Positions 1-9,776 of a DNA stretch of 64,000 nucleotides are shown piece after piece (the first letter of the stretch is position 1; every line of letters begins with the position of its first letter). The stretch is from Brasilonema sennae CENA114. GTDB lineage: Bacteria > Cyanobacteriota > Cyanobacteriia > Cyanobacteriales > Nostocaceae. Position numbers and translations under genes: made by a program. Where the stretch lies: the NCBI RefSeq assembly GCF_006968745.1, contig NZ_CP030118.1, forward strand, positions 3,174,654 through 3,238,653, in the 5' to 3' direction. The notes beneath the pieces are model-generated. The model did not search any database. It was not told the origin of the DNA and saw nothing but the letters and a program-made list of their open reading frames with translations.

Positions 1-1145
1 ATTGGGTGGAAATTGTAGCCCAAGATAGACAAATCAAAAGTACCGAAAACCTTTCACGCACAGCAATTCAAGATCATATTCCTCATGTTCTTGCTGCTTT
101 GGTGACAGTGCTGGCTCAAACTGAACAGAGTGATGTCAGGACAATTGTAGAAGCGAGTTTGCAACATGGTCTTGAGAGAGCAGAACAAGGCTTTGATCCC
201 ACGGAGGTTGTACGAGAATATCACCTGCTGCGCGTAACTATCATTTCTCATTTGCGTCCTGAATTGTCGCAAGGAACGGCTGAAGAGGTTTTACGGGCGG
301 TGTCACTAATTAATACAGTTGTAGATGAAGCAATCGCCCAATGCTTTAAAAGTTATGTTAAACAGCGTTTCCAAGAACTGGAGAAATTACAAAACCATTT
401 AACTTTAACTGTAGAAGAATTGAGGCGGTTAGTTCTTAGTAGCCAAGATCACATGAGCCTGCTAGCACATGAACTGAAAACACCGCTGAACTCAATCATT
501 GGCTATTCAGAATTATTCTTGCGTCAACAGCGCTCCTCTCAGCAACAAATAAGAGATACTATTCCCAGTGTAGAACACATTGAGCGTGTAGTGCGCAATG
601 CTCATCAGTTGCTTCACCTAATTAATGATGCCTTAGAGCTTTCTCGGTATGAAACGGGCAACATGCAGTTGCACTTAGCATCTACAGATGTGCGTTCTGT
701 GATTAATATAGTTATCGAAACTATGCAGCCCTTAGCTGATGCGCAGGCATTAGAACTTGTACTGCTTTGTGATGATTTACCAAAACAAGTGATCACAGAT
801 CCGTTACGACTGCAACAGATTTTGACAAATTTAATTAGCAATGCTATTCGTTACACGCAAACAGGTAGCATTGCGATTGAGTGTCACAATATAGAGAGCA
901 GTCAGTGGATGTTTGCAGTGACTGATACAGGAATTGGTATTCCTCCTGAAGATCAAGAGCGCATTTTTGAGCCATTTGCTCGCGCTCAACACTCCCACAG
1001 ACCTCATCCCCCCAATAGCACAGGCTTAGGACTAGCCATAGTTACACGACTTGTAAAGTTATTGCAAGGCAAAATCACTGTCAAATCTCTAGTAGGAGTT
1101 GGTTCCACTTTTACAGTCATTCTACCATTGGAAGTAAGAACTTAG
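1..1145 (+). CDS. Sensor histidine kinase with RsbRD-type N-terminal domain (5' end outside window)
   Basis: The reading frame is open to the window edge and a GTG at 6 is the first possible start. A Trp codon lies in frame just before it, so the gene probably starts upstream. The first ~120 residues are helical and resemble the RsbRD N-terminal sensory domain. A HisKA box follows at residues ~150-165 (LLAHELKTPLNSIIGYSE, His is the phospho-acceptor). The HATPase then shows an N box (QQILTNLISNAIRYT), a G1 box (DTGIGIP) and a G2 box (GLGLAI). No membrane segment is visible, so it should be cytosolic. No response regulator lies beside it, so the partner is unknown. Confident as a kinase; the signal is unknown. 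Confidence 0.9.
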   Translation, partial: WVEIVAQDRQIKSTENLSRTAIQDHIPHVLAALVTVLAQTEQSDVRTIVEASLQHGLERAEQGFDPTEVVREYHLLRVTIISHLRPELSQGTAEEVLRAVSLINTVVDEAIAQCFKSYVKQRFQELEKLQNHLTLTVEELRRLVLSSQDHMSLLAHELKTPLNSIIGYSELFLRQQRSSQQQIRDTIPSVEHIERVVRNAHQLLHLINDALELSRYETGNMQLHLASTDVRSVINIVIETMQPLADAQALELVLLCDDLPKQVITDPLRLQQILTNLISNAIRYTQTGSIAIECHNIESSQWMFAVTDTGIGIPPEDQERIFEPFARAQHSHRPHPPNSTGLGLAIVTRLVKLLQGKITVKSLVGVGSTFTVILPLEVRT

Positions 1146-1449
1146 GAAGAGGTGATATCTTCAACTTCGTGATTGCGTTTGGTTGCGGTGGTTTTGACAA
1201 AGAGCAACTTAAAGGTGGTATAAGCCCTTGGCTTTAGCTTGTGCGTATCGCCATTTACGACGATCCCAGCTCAGTTAAGAGCGAACTACGATTAATTCAC
1301 CTAGGTGAAGCAATGATGAGCAAATAAGCATTGATTCAAAAAGTGGTCAAGCAGAAAAAGCAATTTCTACTTGACCACAACGGGTGTAAATGGTACCAAA
1401 AAACTTTGTTGGAACTATACTGTAGTTAGCTCAAACGTTTTGAGATATT
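1146..1449. other. Intergenic region, nothing recognised
   Basis: About 300 bases lie between the kinase stop and the stop of the convergent CAAD gene. I see no gene, strong terminator or repeat family here. Confidence 0.5.
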
Positions 1450-1881
1450 TCAGCCGATAATTTCTTTTTTGATTGAGTCCACTTTTGCACCTAATTCTTG
1501 CCGAGTAGGACCTTTGAGTAAATAGCGGAAAGTAAACCAAATTGTGTAACCAATCCCTGTTAACTCCAGCAGCGGACTTAGGAGCGGAATATCATTGATT
1601 GCATCTAGCACCGCCAATATTAGCCTGAGTAGAGTCACCGTCACTACAAGTAAAGCAAAGCTAATAACTGGTAGCTTATATTCGTTGACAAACCTACCTA
1701 AGTATTCGGGTAGTTCTGCCAAAAAGGTAGAAATTTGTCCACCAAACTGCTGCAATTCCTCTTCAGTTTCAGTCGCAGGTGGTAGCATTGCCAAAGTTCC
1801 TGGTTCTGAAGCTTCAAGTGCTTTGATGCCTTCTTTTATCTTGGCATCAGTGTATTCAGCTTGTTGTAATTCGCTGTCCAT
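1450..1881 (-). CDS. CAAD-domain thylakoid membrane protein
   Basis: 143 residues. The acidic N-terminal half is followed by an amphipathic stretch and two hydrophobic segments (residues ~69-93 and ~98-124), then a short basic tail ending in KKEIIG. This is the layout of the CAAD domain (cyanobacterial aminoacyl-tRNA-synthetase appended domain; plant CURT1 relatives), which sits in thylakoid membranes and can bend or anchor them. Here it is free-standing, not attached to a tRNA synthetase. The start ATG is preceded by a GAGGGAG Shine-Dalgarno-like stretch. The neighbour kinase is convergent, so it is a single-gene unit. Confidence 0.85.
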   Translation of the reverse strand: MDSELQQAEYTDAKIKEGIKALEASEPGTLAMLPPATETEEELQQFGGQISTFLAELPEYLGRFVNEYKLPVISFALLVVTVTLLRLILAVLDAINDIPLLSPLLELTGIGYTIWFTFRYLLKGPTRQELGAKVDSIKKEIIG

Positions 1882-2981
1882 AATACTTGCTCCCTCTCAA
1901 ATAACAACAATTTTTTCTACTTATATTTATGGTACTAGCCTAGCATGTCATAAACTGCTGCAACTACAGGATATTCGTCAGCTTTATTGCCAACACACTC
2001 TGTAATTTCAGCACCACTTTATCTGATGATTGCGATCTTTCTCCTGCACAACCACAAATACTCTGTTGATTGGCAAACCAGAATCTCTCAATTTATACAG
2101 CTCACATTTTGCACAGAGTAATGAGTAAATACGCTTACAGTACACTGATTCAAACCGAAGACCATCCTTACTTCCTCCTAAGCGCTAAAATTATTTGTAC
2201 AAGAATCTTCTAAATGAAGTTAATCATATTAATACTATTTTTTAACGAAATGTTCACCCATCTTTTGGGATAAGTTTTCTCTTTATCAAATTGAAAAATT
2301 ATTCGTTTTTAGATAAAGTCCAATAAAATGTTTTTCTACAACAAGTCAACTATACTGGAATTCCTGATTTAGCAATTTTTATGGTAGGGATTGGTGAGCG
2401 CTATCTAATTATAGACCACATGCATCAAAGATTTTGGTGGGGGGAGAGCAACCCATTACTCATCTTGACGTCGCACTGTCCAACATTACTGACTCAAGCG
2501 CGACTGACGGCTCTGTTGTTTATTGTTCAATAAATGGTCTAGCTGATTTCCTTGAAATGCTTATCATTTCTTTATTTTTAGGAATCTAATGCTTGACAAT
2601 CTTTGCCAGAAAGTAGTCAGAACAATACTACTAGCTCATAATACAAATTTTCACAGGTAATCAGGGTTCTGAGAAACTACTTCAAAAGTCAACATCTAGC
2701 GCTCGCTAGATAATGCATCTTCAGAGGAAGACTCCTGGAGATTACAAGACTATATATACATATAGTCTTGTAATCTATAATATTTGGCACTTTTCTAATT
2801 GTGAGTCACCAAAATATTAAAAAGTTTTAAATCATTCTCTCGGTAAAATCAAGTCATTCTCTAGGAAGATGGTTCCCAATCATGAAATTTATAATCTAAG
2901 AGATAGGAGAACATGTGAAGGAGAAAGTGAACGATATCACTGGCTCTAATTAGGTACTTAAACTTAGACAATAGCAAGAGG
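1882..2981. other. Long AT-rich intergenic region
   Basis: About 1.1 kb with no convincing gene. It holds the 15-bp perfect inverted repeat listed separately and a smaller 8-bp inverted repeat (arms 2694-2701 and 2704-2711). The rest is AT-rich and probably contains promoters for the flanking genes. A short frame on the plus strand at 1595-2005 overlaps the CAAD gene and looks like a shadow. Confidence 0.5.
2740..2775. repeat. Perfect 15-bp inverted repeat (hairpin)
   Basis: Arms 2740-2754 (GATTACAAGACTATA) and 2761-2775 are exact reverse complements around a 6-base loop. No T-run follows on either strand, so it is not a classic intrinsic terminator. It could be an RNA hairpin, a protein-binding dyad or the relic of a small mobile element. 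Confidence 0.8.
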
Positions 2982-3116
2982 ATGGATAGTTTTTTCTATG
3001 TGGGTGTTAATGCTTGCTGTTGTATAGGTGCTGCGTTTATCGTGGATTTGTTAAGAAGTAGAGCTATCCCAAAGCCAGTAGTTGCAGTTGCAGTTGCTAT
3101 CAACCTAACGATTTAA
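2982..3116 (+). CDS. Possible 44-residue hydrophobic small protein
   Basis: A short frame starting at ATG 2982 encodes a peptide with a Cys-rich hydrophobic N-terminal half (VNACCCIGAAFIVDLL) and an Ala/Val-rich end. A purine-rich AAGAGG overlaps the start region. It lies 131 bases upstream of the large repeat protein on the same strand. There is no recognised family. It may be a transmembrane microprotein or chance. Confidence 0.2.
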   Translation: MDSFFYVGVNACCCIGAAFIVDLLRSRAIPKPVVAVAVAINLTI

Positions 3117-3247
3117 CCAGTAACTTGAACGGTAACACTAGGGGTTGTCTTGTGAAAAATCTTTAAGCTCTGCTTGTAGAAACGCCTAAAGATTAATAGA
3201 GATTTCTAGATTGGCATGTGTACTTAAGTTGTGATCAAGGAGATAAC

Positions 3248-6200
3248 ATGTTTAAAAGTGTGGAAATGACGTTGGGTTTGCTGTGGAACCAACTTGGAGC
3301 AGTACCAATCCCAGCAAATCCGGAACTTGTAAATCCAGAACAGGCTGCGCTTGTCTTTTGTGATCCTAAATTTTTAGTCGCATTAGTGACTGGTGTATTG
3401 ATGGCATTTGCCTTTCAATTACTATTAACAAACTTCTCCATAGCTGTGGGAATATCATCTTTAGGAACAGGTGATGGTTCTGATGATTCAGAAGGCTTGG
3501 GTGGAACAATTCGTAAAGTTGAAACAGCCGCAGGTCTTTGGGCGGTTGTTACCGCAACCATTGCATTATTCGGTGCTTCTTTTCTGGCAGTCAAACTAAG
3601 CTTGGTTGAAAGTGCGCTTATAGGAGGGATAATTGGTGTAGTCATCTGGTCTACCTACTTCTCCTTAATAACTTGGTTTGGTTCAACAGCAGTAGGTTCC
3701 TTAATTGGTTCTGTTGTCAGCACTGCGACTTCTGGCTTCCAAGGACTCGTGGGTACAGCAACTACAGCTGTTGGCGCTAATGTTGCTAAAAATCAAATGG
3801 TTTCTACTGCTGAGGAAATTACCGCAGCCGTCCGCCGCGAACTCACATCAGGTTTTGATGCTGATAGTATCAAAAACACAGTGCAAAAATCTTTAGCTGG
3901 TGTGCAATCACCCCAGTTGGATATCAAAGAAATTCGCTCTCAGTTTGACAAGCTGCTCAAAGACGCAGATTTGGAATCAGTTGCTGATAGTGACTTGCTA
4001 AAAAATATCGATAGCCAGACTTTTGTCGATTTAATTAGTAGTCGCACAGACTTCTCTAAAGAAGATGCCAATCAGCTTGTAGATCAATTGCAAGGTGCTT
4101 GGAACCAAGCTGCTCAAGGGCAAAATCCCACAGAACAAGTTATTAATTTACTTAACTCTGCCACTCCGGAAGAATTGAAGCCAGAGCAATTAAGTCAACA
4201 GCTACAGCAATTAGCCTCAGTCGCTGCAAGCAATATTAACCCCACCGGCGGGATAGTGAAGCAAGGTGTAGAAATTGGTTTGGGTGCTGCTTTACCAGCA
4301 GTTTTGAAAAAGGTAGACTTCTCGCAGATAGACATTGAGAAAATTAAACCCCTGCTACAACAGCTAGGAGGAAAAGTTAAGGAAATAGATGTTGATAAAA
4401 TTACAGCACAACTGCAAAAGCTTAAAGACCAAGCAACAGAGCAAGCTGGTCAGTTGGGTAGTTCTGTAGGTAGTAAATCGCCTTCCTCTCAATCCAACAC
4501 TATCAAGGCAGATGTAGAAGAATACATACAAAACTCTTTACCTTGGCATTTTAACCCTCTGACAATCAAAGATGAATTCAAACAAGTCATCTTTGACGAC
4601 AACGCTAACCCCGGAACTGTAAAACGGGAGTTGGAGGAACTCAACTTAGAGTATTTCGCCAACTTGCTATCGCAGCGAGAAGACATCAGCGAAGCAAAAG
4701 TCAAAGAAATTGCTGAGCAGATGGAAAGCATTCGCACCGAAGTTTTAGAAACTGTTAACCAAGCGGACGCGACAGAAAAATCCCAAAACCTCCGCACTCG
4801 CTTAGAAGACTACCTGCGTTCGACTGGTAAAGCAGAACTTAACCCAGAAGGTATTGAGCAAGACTTGACAAAGCTGCTGGAAGATCCAGAAGCTGGTGTT
4901 GAAGATTTGAGTCAACGATTTTCAGATATTGACCGTGATAGCTTGGTGAAGCTGCTGGCTGGACGCGAAGATATTAACGAAGAGGAAGCCAATAATATTG
5001 TTGGTCAACTCGAACGTACACGTGATAATGTCTTAAATCGGGCAAAAGAACTCCAGGAACAAGCCAAAGCGAAAGCTGATGAACTGCGGCAAAAAGTAGA
5101 AGAATATTTGCGCAATACGAACAAAGAAGAACTTAATCCAGAAGGTATCAAGCGTGATTTTGGAACTTTGCTAGAAGATCCCCAAGCAGGATTTGAGGCT
5201 TTAAAGGGAAGGTTCTCACAGTTTGACCGCGATACTTTAGTAAAATTATTAAGTCAGCGGCAAGATTTGAGCGAAGAACAGATAAACCAAAACATTGACT
5301 CTTTACTTGCAGTCCGGGACAATGTTTTGCAAGCACCTCAAAAAGTAGCGGGTAAAGCCAAAGAGCAGTACGAGCAAACTACAACCGCTATTGGTGAGTA
5401 TCTCCGCAATACGAATCTGGAAGAACTCAATCCTGAAGGAATTCAGCAAGACTTGCAAAAATTACTCGCCGATCCTAAAGATGGTGCGAATGCATTACGC
5501 GATCGCCTGTCCCAAGTTGATCGCGAAACCTTAGTCAAACTCCTGACGCAACGAGGAGATTTGAGCGAAGAGCAAGTAAACCGTACTATCGACTCTTTGC
5601 AACAAGGAATTGATCAGATTGTCAAAGCGCCGCAACGCTTGGCAAAGCGTACGACTCAAAAGGTTCAGGACTTTGAAGCGAATCTGGAAAACTACCTGCG
5701 CAACACCAACAAAGACGAATTAAACCCCGAAGGAATCAAGCGCGATTTGCAATTGCTGCTATCTTCTCCTCGCGCTGGAGTCGGAACTTTAAGCGATCGC
5801 CTTGCCAAATTTGACCGTTCGACAATTGTAGCTTTGCTGTCTGGGCGCGAGGATATCTCAGAAGAGGAAGCCAACCGAATTGTAGACCAAATCGAGTCTG
5901 TGCGTAACTCTGTGGTTGAACAATATGAGCAAGTTCAGCAAAAAGTACAATCGGTGATTGACGGTGCCACGCTTAAAGTTCGCGACTATCTCAACTCACT
6001 CGAACGTCCCGAACTCAACTATGAAAGCATTCAGCAAGATTTTGCCACATTGTTTGACGATCCACAAGCAGGATTTGAGAGTTTGCGCGATCGCCTCGGT
6101 CAATTTGATCGTGAAACCCTAGTTGCTGTCTTGAGTTCGCGTGAGGATATTTCCGAAGAGCAAGCAAACCAAATTATCGAGCGAATTGAAGGGACGCGGG

Positions 6201-6409
6201 ATAAGGTGTTACATCAAGCCGAACGCATCCAAAAGGAAACGCAAAAACGTCTCAATGCTGTTAAAGAGCAAGCTCAAAAGCAAGCAGTTGAAACTAAAAA
6301 AGCCGTTGCAGGTGCTGCTTGGTGGTTATTTAATACCGCTTTTCTTTCCTTAGTAGCTTCAGCAATAGCTGGAGTGATAGCTGTAAAAGGTCTAAGTTTC
6401 TTAGGTTAA
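3248..6409 (+). CDS. Large membrane protein with six ~110-residue helical repeats
   Basis: About 1,053 residues from the ATG at 3248. That start is chosen over the one at 3218 because AAGGAG lies just upstream of it. Three hydrophobic segments come first (residues ~35-60 and ~90-165), then a Gln/Ala-rich stretch, then six tandem repeats. Each repeat reads roughly YLRNTNKEELNPEGIKRDF, a DP-G linker, FDRDTLVKLLSQREDISEE and a coiled-coil spacer; the first copy is the most divergent and a half-copy precedes it. A final hydrophobic segment (AFLSLVASAIAGVIAV) closes the protein. So both ends are in membrane and a long helical region lies between. This is a cyanobacterial family without an assigned role that I know of. 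A terminator follows. Confidence 0.85.
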   Translation: MFKSVEMTLGLLWNQLGAVPIPANPELVNPEQAALVFCDPKFLVALVTGVLMAFAFQLLLTNFSIAVGISSLGTGDGSDDSEGLGGTIRKVETAAGLWAVVTATIALFGASFLAVKLSLVESALIGGIIGVVIWSTYFSLITWFGSTAVGSLIGSVVSTATSGFQGLVGTATTAVGANVAKNQMVSTAEEITAAVRRELTSGFDADSIKNTVQKSLAGVQSPQLDIKEIRSQFDKLLKDADLESVADSDLLKNIDSQTFVDLISSRTDFSKEDANQLVDQLQGAWNQAAQGQNPTEQVINLLNSATPEELKPEQLSQQLQQLASVAASNINPTGGIVKQGVEIGLGAALPAVLKKVDFSQIDIEKIKPLLQQLGGKVKEIDVDKITAQLQKLKDQATEQAGQLGSSVGSKSPSSQSNTIKADVEEYIQNSLPWHFNPLTIKDEFKQVIFDDNANPGTVKRELEELNLEYFANLLSQREDISEAKVKEIAEQMESIRTEVLETVNQADATEKSQNLRTRLEDYLRSTGKAELNPEGIEQDLTKLLEDPEAGVEDLSQRFSDIDRDSLVKLLAGREDINEEEANNIVGQLERTRDNVLNRAKELQEQAKAKADELRQKVEEYLRNTNKEELNPEGIKRDFGTLLEDPQAGFEALKGRFSQFDRDTLVKLLSQRQDLSEEQINQNIDSLLAVRDNVLQAPQKVAGKAKEQYEQTTTAIGEYLRNTNLEELNPEGIQQDLQKLLADPKDGANALRDRLSQVDRETLVKLLTQRGDLSEEQVNRTIDSLQQGIDQIVKAPQRLAKRTTQKVQDFEANLENYLRNTNKDELNPEGIKRDLQLLLSSPRAGVGTLSDRLAKFDRSTIVALLSGREDISEEEANRIVDQIESVRNSVVEQYEQVQQKVQSVIDGATLKVRDYLNSLERPELNYESIQQDFATLFDDPQAGFESLRDRLGQFDRETLVAVLSSREDISEEQANQIIERIEGTRDKVLHQAERIQKETQKRLNAVKEQAQKQAVETKKAVAGAAWWLFNTAFLSLVASAIAGVIAVKGLSFLG

Positions 6410-6432
6410 ATTTTTTACTCGTTCATGGTTAT

Positions 6433-6456
6433 GCCTCTCCCTGGAGAGGCTTTTTT
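6433..6456 (+). terminator. Intrinsic terminator after the repeat protein
   Basis: An 8-bp perfect stem, GCCTCTCC / GGAGAGGC, with a 2-base loop is followed directly by six T residues, 23 bases after the stop codon at 6409. Confidence 0.9.
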
Positions 6457-6472
6457 GTTAAAGTGAACAACA

Positions 6473-6505
6473 AGATTCCCAACTTGTTTTAGAAGTCGGG
6501 AATCT
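6473..6505. repeat. Dispersed hairpin repeat, copy 1
   Basis: AGATTCCCAACTT and AAGTCGGGAATCT form a 13-bp inverted repeat with one mismatch. The stretch, with its flanking GAACAACA, reappears in opposite orientation at 49907-49949, so it is a small dispersed repeat. Confidence 0.65.
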
Positions 6506-6547
6506 GAGGATGCGTAACTTTCATAAATCAGAACGCGACTAATCTTT

Positions 6548-7339
6548 ATGATCAAGCGATTTTTCCGAAAAGCCCTGACATTGTTGTCAGTGTATTACGC
6601 TTATACGATTGAGTATCGTGCAGAAGTCATTTTATGGCTACTGTCAAACTCTCTACCAATTATTTTAATGGGAGTGTGGATAGAAGCGGCTCAAGGAGGA
6701 CGGTTCAATTTGTCACCTGTGGATTTTGCTCGTTACTTTCTTGCAGTTTTCATTGTTAGGCAAATCACAGTAACTTGGGTGGTTTGGCAGTTTGAAGATG
6801 AAATAGTACAAGGAAAACTTTCACCGCGCTTGTTACAACCTATTGATCCCGTGTGGCATCATGTTGCTTCCCATATTGCTGAAAGAATGGCTCGTTTCCC
6901 TTTTACATTGTTACTGATAGTCGTCTTTTTTCTCCTTTATCCACAAGCTTTTTGGGTGCCAAAAATAGCAAACTTTTTACTATTTTTGTTGGCGAGTGTA
7001 CTTGCTTTTGTTTTACGCTTTATCATGCAATACTCGTTTGCAATGCTTGCTTTTTGGACGGAACGAGCTAGTGCTGTAGAAAATTTTTGGTTTTTGTTTT
7101 ATTTATTTTTATCTGGAATGATTGCACCTGTAGAGGTCTTTCCTGAATCTGTGCGAGCGATAGTACTTTGGACACCATTTCCTTATATGATTGATTTCCC
7201 GGCAAATATTTTGATTGGATCACCCGTAGATTTGACACGGGGATTCTCATTAATAGTAGGTTGGATTTTGGTGTTTTTGGGTTTGAATCGTTTGCTGTGG
7301 CGACGGGGATTGAAGCGATATTCGGGAATGGGAGCATAA
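6548..7339 (+). CDS. ABC-2 type transporter permease (DUF990-like)
   Basis: 263 residues, almost all hydrophobic, with about six membrane spans. The N-terminal stretch (YYAYTIEYRAEVILWLLSN) and the following short loop (QFEDEIVQGKLSPRLLQP) are typical of the ABC-2 membrane family formerly called DUF990. In that family the permease works with a second permease and an ATPase encoded elsewhere or nearby. Neither partner is in this window, so the substrate cannot be guessed. Start ATG 6548. No terminator is evident downstream. Confidence 0.8.
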   Translation: MIKRFFRKALTLLSVYYAYTIEYRAEVILWLLSNSLPIILMGVWIEAAQGGRFNLSPVDFARYFLAVFIVRQITVTWVVWQFEDEIVQGKLSPRLLQPIDPVWHHVASHIAERMARFPFTLLLIVVFFLLYPQAFWVPKIANFLLFLLASVLAFVLRFIMQYSFAMLAFWTERASAVENFWFLFYLFLSGMIAPVEVFPESVRAIVLWTPFPYMIDFPANILIGSPVDLTRGFSLIVGWILVFLGLNRLLWRRGLKRYSGMGA

Positions 7340-7784
7340 ACAATTCAAAATTCAAAAGGGGAACCCGCCTTGAGCGAAGTGTCCTTTCAAAGGAAAAATT
7401 TCAAATATGCCCATAGGGCATACTACTTTGGAATTCGTCAGTTTTTCTTTAGGAGCGATCCACGTGTAGCTATTGCAACCTGTTACGAATGAAAGAAACA
7501 CCTCCCTTGCTCACTCCCTCCCTCAAGAGATACAAAGGAGCAATGCTTGCGGCTAAGTCCTGCCTTAGCTGGTCCATGTAATTGACTTGTGTTTATCTGG
7601 ACTTTATCATGAAGGACACAAAGTTTATTTCTGACTTAACTGGGGATCGCTCTGGTATGTCGTTCCCAAAGGAATTCTCACCACCTGCAAGCTTGATATC
7701 ATTCCACAAGAACAGTCAACAAGGTTTACTATGAAAAAGTATTAACTTTTAAACTTTTTTTCTTTAACTTTTTACCTTGTTTAC
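7340..7784. other. Intergenic region, nothing recognised
   Basis: About 445 bases holding short AT-rich stretches and imperfect repeats but no supported gene. It presumably contains the promoter of the DUF1350 gene. Confidence 0.5.
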
Positions 7785-8558
7785 ATGGACTGGCAAGAAA
7801 TTTCTGGAAACTGGGTACTTGTTCCGCGAAATCCTGTTGGTGTGATTCACTTTCTGGGCGGGGCATTTGTTGCAACAGCACCCCATCTGACGTACCGTTG
7901 GTTGCTAGAACAACTGGCAGACAAAGGCTATGTAGTGATCGCGACACCGTTTGTGAACACTTTGGATCATAGTGCGATCGCAAAATCTGTCCTCTTAAAC
8001 TTTGAACGCGCCCTAGAACGCTTACAGGATAATTCGGCAATACGCAAGCGCTACCTTCCCATTTATGGAATCGGGCATAGCATGGGTTGTAAACTCCACT
8101 TGCTTATCGGCAGCCTCTTCAATGTAGAACGCGCTGGCAATATCCTCATATCCTTCAACAATTATGCTGCACGGGATGCCATTCCCTTAATCGAACAGTT
8201 TAACTTAGCCGCAGTCGAGTTTACCCCCTCACCGTTAGAAACTAACAAACTCGTCCAAGACAGGTATAACGTTCGTCGTAACTTGCTGATCAAATTTACC
8301 AACGACACCCTTGACCAATCAACAGCTTTAACTGAGTTATTAAAACAACGCTTTCCAGAGATGGTGATAGCACAGATGCTAAACGGGACTCACACCACAC
8401 CCTTAGGGCAAGATATTAAATGGCAAACGGGAGAATCTTTCACACCGTTTGACGCTTTAGGACAGTGGTTTAAGCAACAAGCCTATCGCGATCTGAATCA
8501 GCTTAAAAGCATCATCCTCTTTTGGCTAAACCCTCTTTCCAATCCCATTATCAGCTAG
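7785..8558 (+). CDS. DUF1350 alpha/beta-hydrolase-like protein
   Basis: 257 residues. The family signature is clear at the start (MDWQEISGNWVLVPRNPVGV, then HFLGGAFV). GHSMGCKLH at ~100 has the form of an alpha/beta-hydrolase nucleophile elbow (G-x-S-x-G) with Ser at its centre. A late His lies in NGTHTTPLG. DUF1350 proteins are conserved in cyanobacteria and plastids and have no established substrate. A single cytosolic or membrane-associated protein; no signal peptide is seen. Confidence 0.85.
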   Translation: MDWQEISGNWVLVPRNPVGVIHFLGGAFVATAPHLTYRWLLEQLADKGYVVIATPFVNTLDHSAIAKSVLLNFERALERLQDNSAIRKRYLPIYGIGHSMGCKLHLLIGSLFNVERAGNILISFNNYAARDAIPLIEQFNLAAVEFTPSPLETNKLVQDRYNVRRNLLIKFTNDTLDQSTALTELLKQRFPEMVIAQMLNGTHTTPLGQDIKWQTGESFTPFDALGQWFKQQAYRDLNQLKSIILFWLNPLSNPIIS

Positions 8559-8630
8559 GAGATCATCAAACACCCAGAATTTTAGAACAGTCCATACTTT
8601 AAATGATTATTGATTAATGACTATTGACTA

Positions 8631-9776
8631 ATGAATAGTGCATTTAAAATTATAGTAATTGATGATGATCCAGCAGTACAGATACTTCTTACAAGGATGC
8701 TGGAAAAACAGGGTTATAAAGTCTTGGTAGCCAATAACGGTAAAGATGGAATTACAAAAGCAATAGCTTGTTCTCCAGCGCTGGTTATTTGTGACTGGAT
8801 TATGCCAGGGTTAAATGGATTAGAAGTTTGTCAGCGAATCAAGACAGATCCTCAATTATCCACCACATTTTTTATTTTATTAACATCTTTAGATTCGGTC
8901 GCGGATCGCGTTAAAGGGCTAGATGCAGGTGCTGATGATTTTATCACTAAACCTATTGAACAAAATGAATTGCAAGCGAGGGTAAGAGCGGGATTGCGTC
9001 TACACCAACTTAGTAAGGATTTACAAACTCAAAAGCAAATTTTAGAAGCAGAATTGGCAGAAGCTGCAGAATATGTGTGTTCCCTTTTGCCTATGCCAAT
9101 GACGCATCCTTTGAAAATTAATTACCAATTTATTCCCTCGCGTCAACTGGGTGGTGATTGTTTTGATTACTACTGGCTTGACTCTGATTATCTGGCAATT
9201 TACCTGTTAGATACAGCTGGACATGGACTCAGAGCAACTCTTCCTTCTATTTCCGTGCTGAACTTATTGCGATCGCGTGCTCTTGCAGGTCTGAATTATT
9301 ATCAACCCAGTGATGTTTTGCAAGCGTTGAATAATACTTTTCAAATGAATTATCGAAACGATAAATACTTTACTATTTGGTATGGAGTTTATAACCGGGT
9401 TAAGCGCCAGTTAATTTACGCAAGTGCAGGTCATCCACCAGCAGTCTTAGTATCTAGAAATTCCCCAACCAACCCGAAAGTTAAAAGACTGAAAACCCCT
9501 GGTATGCCAGTAGGCATGTTCCCAGAGGTAAAATATGTAGATGACTTTTGTCAGATTGAAGAATCCAGTTCTCTTTATATTTTCAGTGATGGTGCTTATG
9601 AAATTACCAAATCAGATGGTACTCTTTGGACTTTAGACGCTTTTATTCAGATGCTTGTCACCTCACAGCTTGAATATGAGGGTAAACTGGATCACATTTT
9701 AAATGATATCATCTCTTTAAACTCCAAAGAAGCTTTTGATGATGATTTATCTATGATCCAGGTTGAATTTGATTAA
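8631..9776 (+). CDS. Response regulator with PP2C (SpoIIE/RsbU-type) phosphatase output
   Basis: 381 residues. The N-terminal receiver domain has the acidic pocket (VIDDDPA), the phospho-acceptor Asp in VICDWIMPGLNG and Lys in FITKPIE. A helical linker (~125-150) leads to a SpoIIE-like PP2C domain with the metal-binding QLGGDCFDYY and LDTAGHGL motifs and SDGAYE near the end. In this family phosphorylation of the receiver turns on a Ser/Thr phosphatase that removes phosphate from a STAS anti-anti-sigma protein. The convergent gene just downstream encodes exactly such a STAS protein, sharing four bases at the stops. A partner-switching pair is a reasonable inference. Confidence 0.92.
   Translation: MNSAFKIIVIDDDPAVQILLTRMLEKQGYKVLVANNGKDGITKAIACSPALVICDWIMPGLNGLEVCQRIKTDPQLSTTFFILLTSLDSVADRVKGLDAGADDFITKPIEQNELQARVRAGLRLHQLSKDLQTQKQILEAELAEAAEYVCSLLPMPMTHPLKINYQFIPSRQLGGDCFDYYWLDSDYLAIYLLDTAGHGLRATLPSISVLNLLRSRALAGLNYYQPSDVLQALNNTFQMNYRNDKYFTIWYGVYNRVKRQLIYASAGHPPAVLVSRNSPTNPKVKRLKTPGMPVGMFPEVKYVDDFCQIEESSSLYIFSDGAYEITKSDGTLWTLDAFIQMLVTSQLEYEGKLDHILNDIISLNSKEAFDDDLSMIQVEFD

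Noticed and set aside
3218..3247. Upstream start of the large repeat protein
   Set aside because: The ATG at 3248 has AAGGAG at the right distance; the 10 extra codons lack an RBS.
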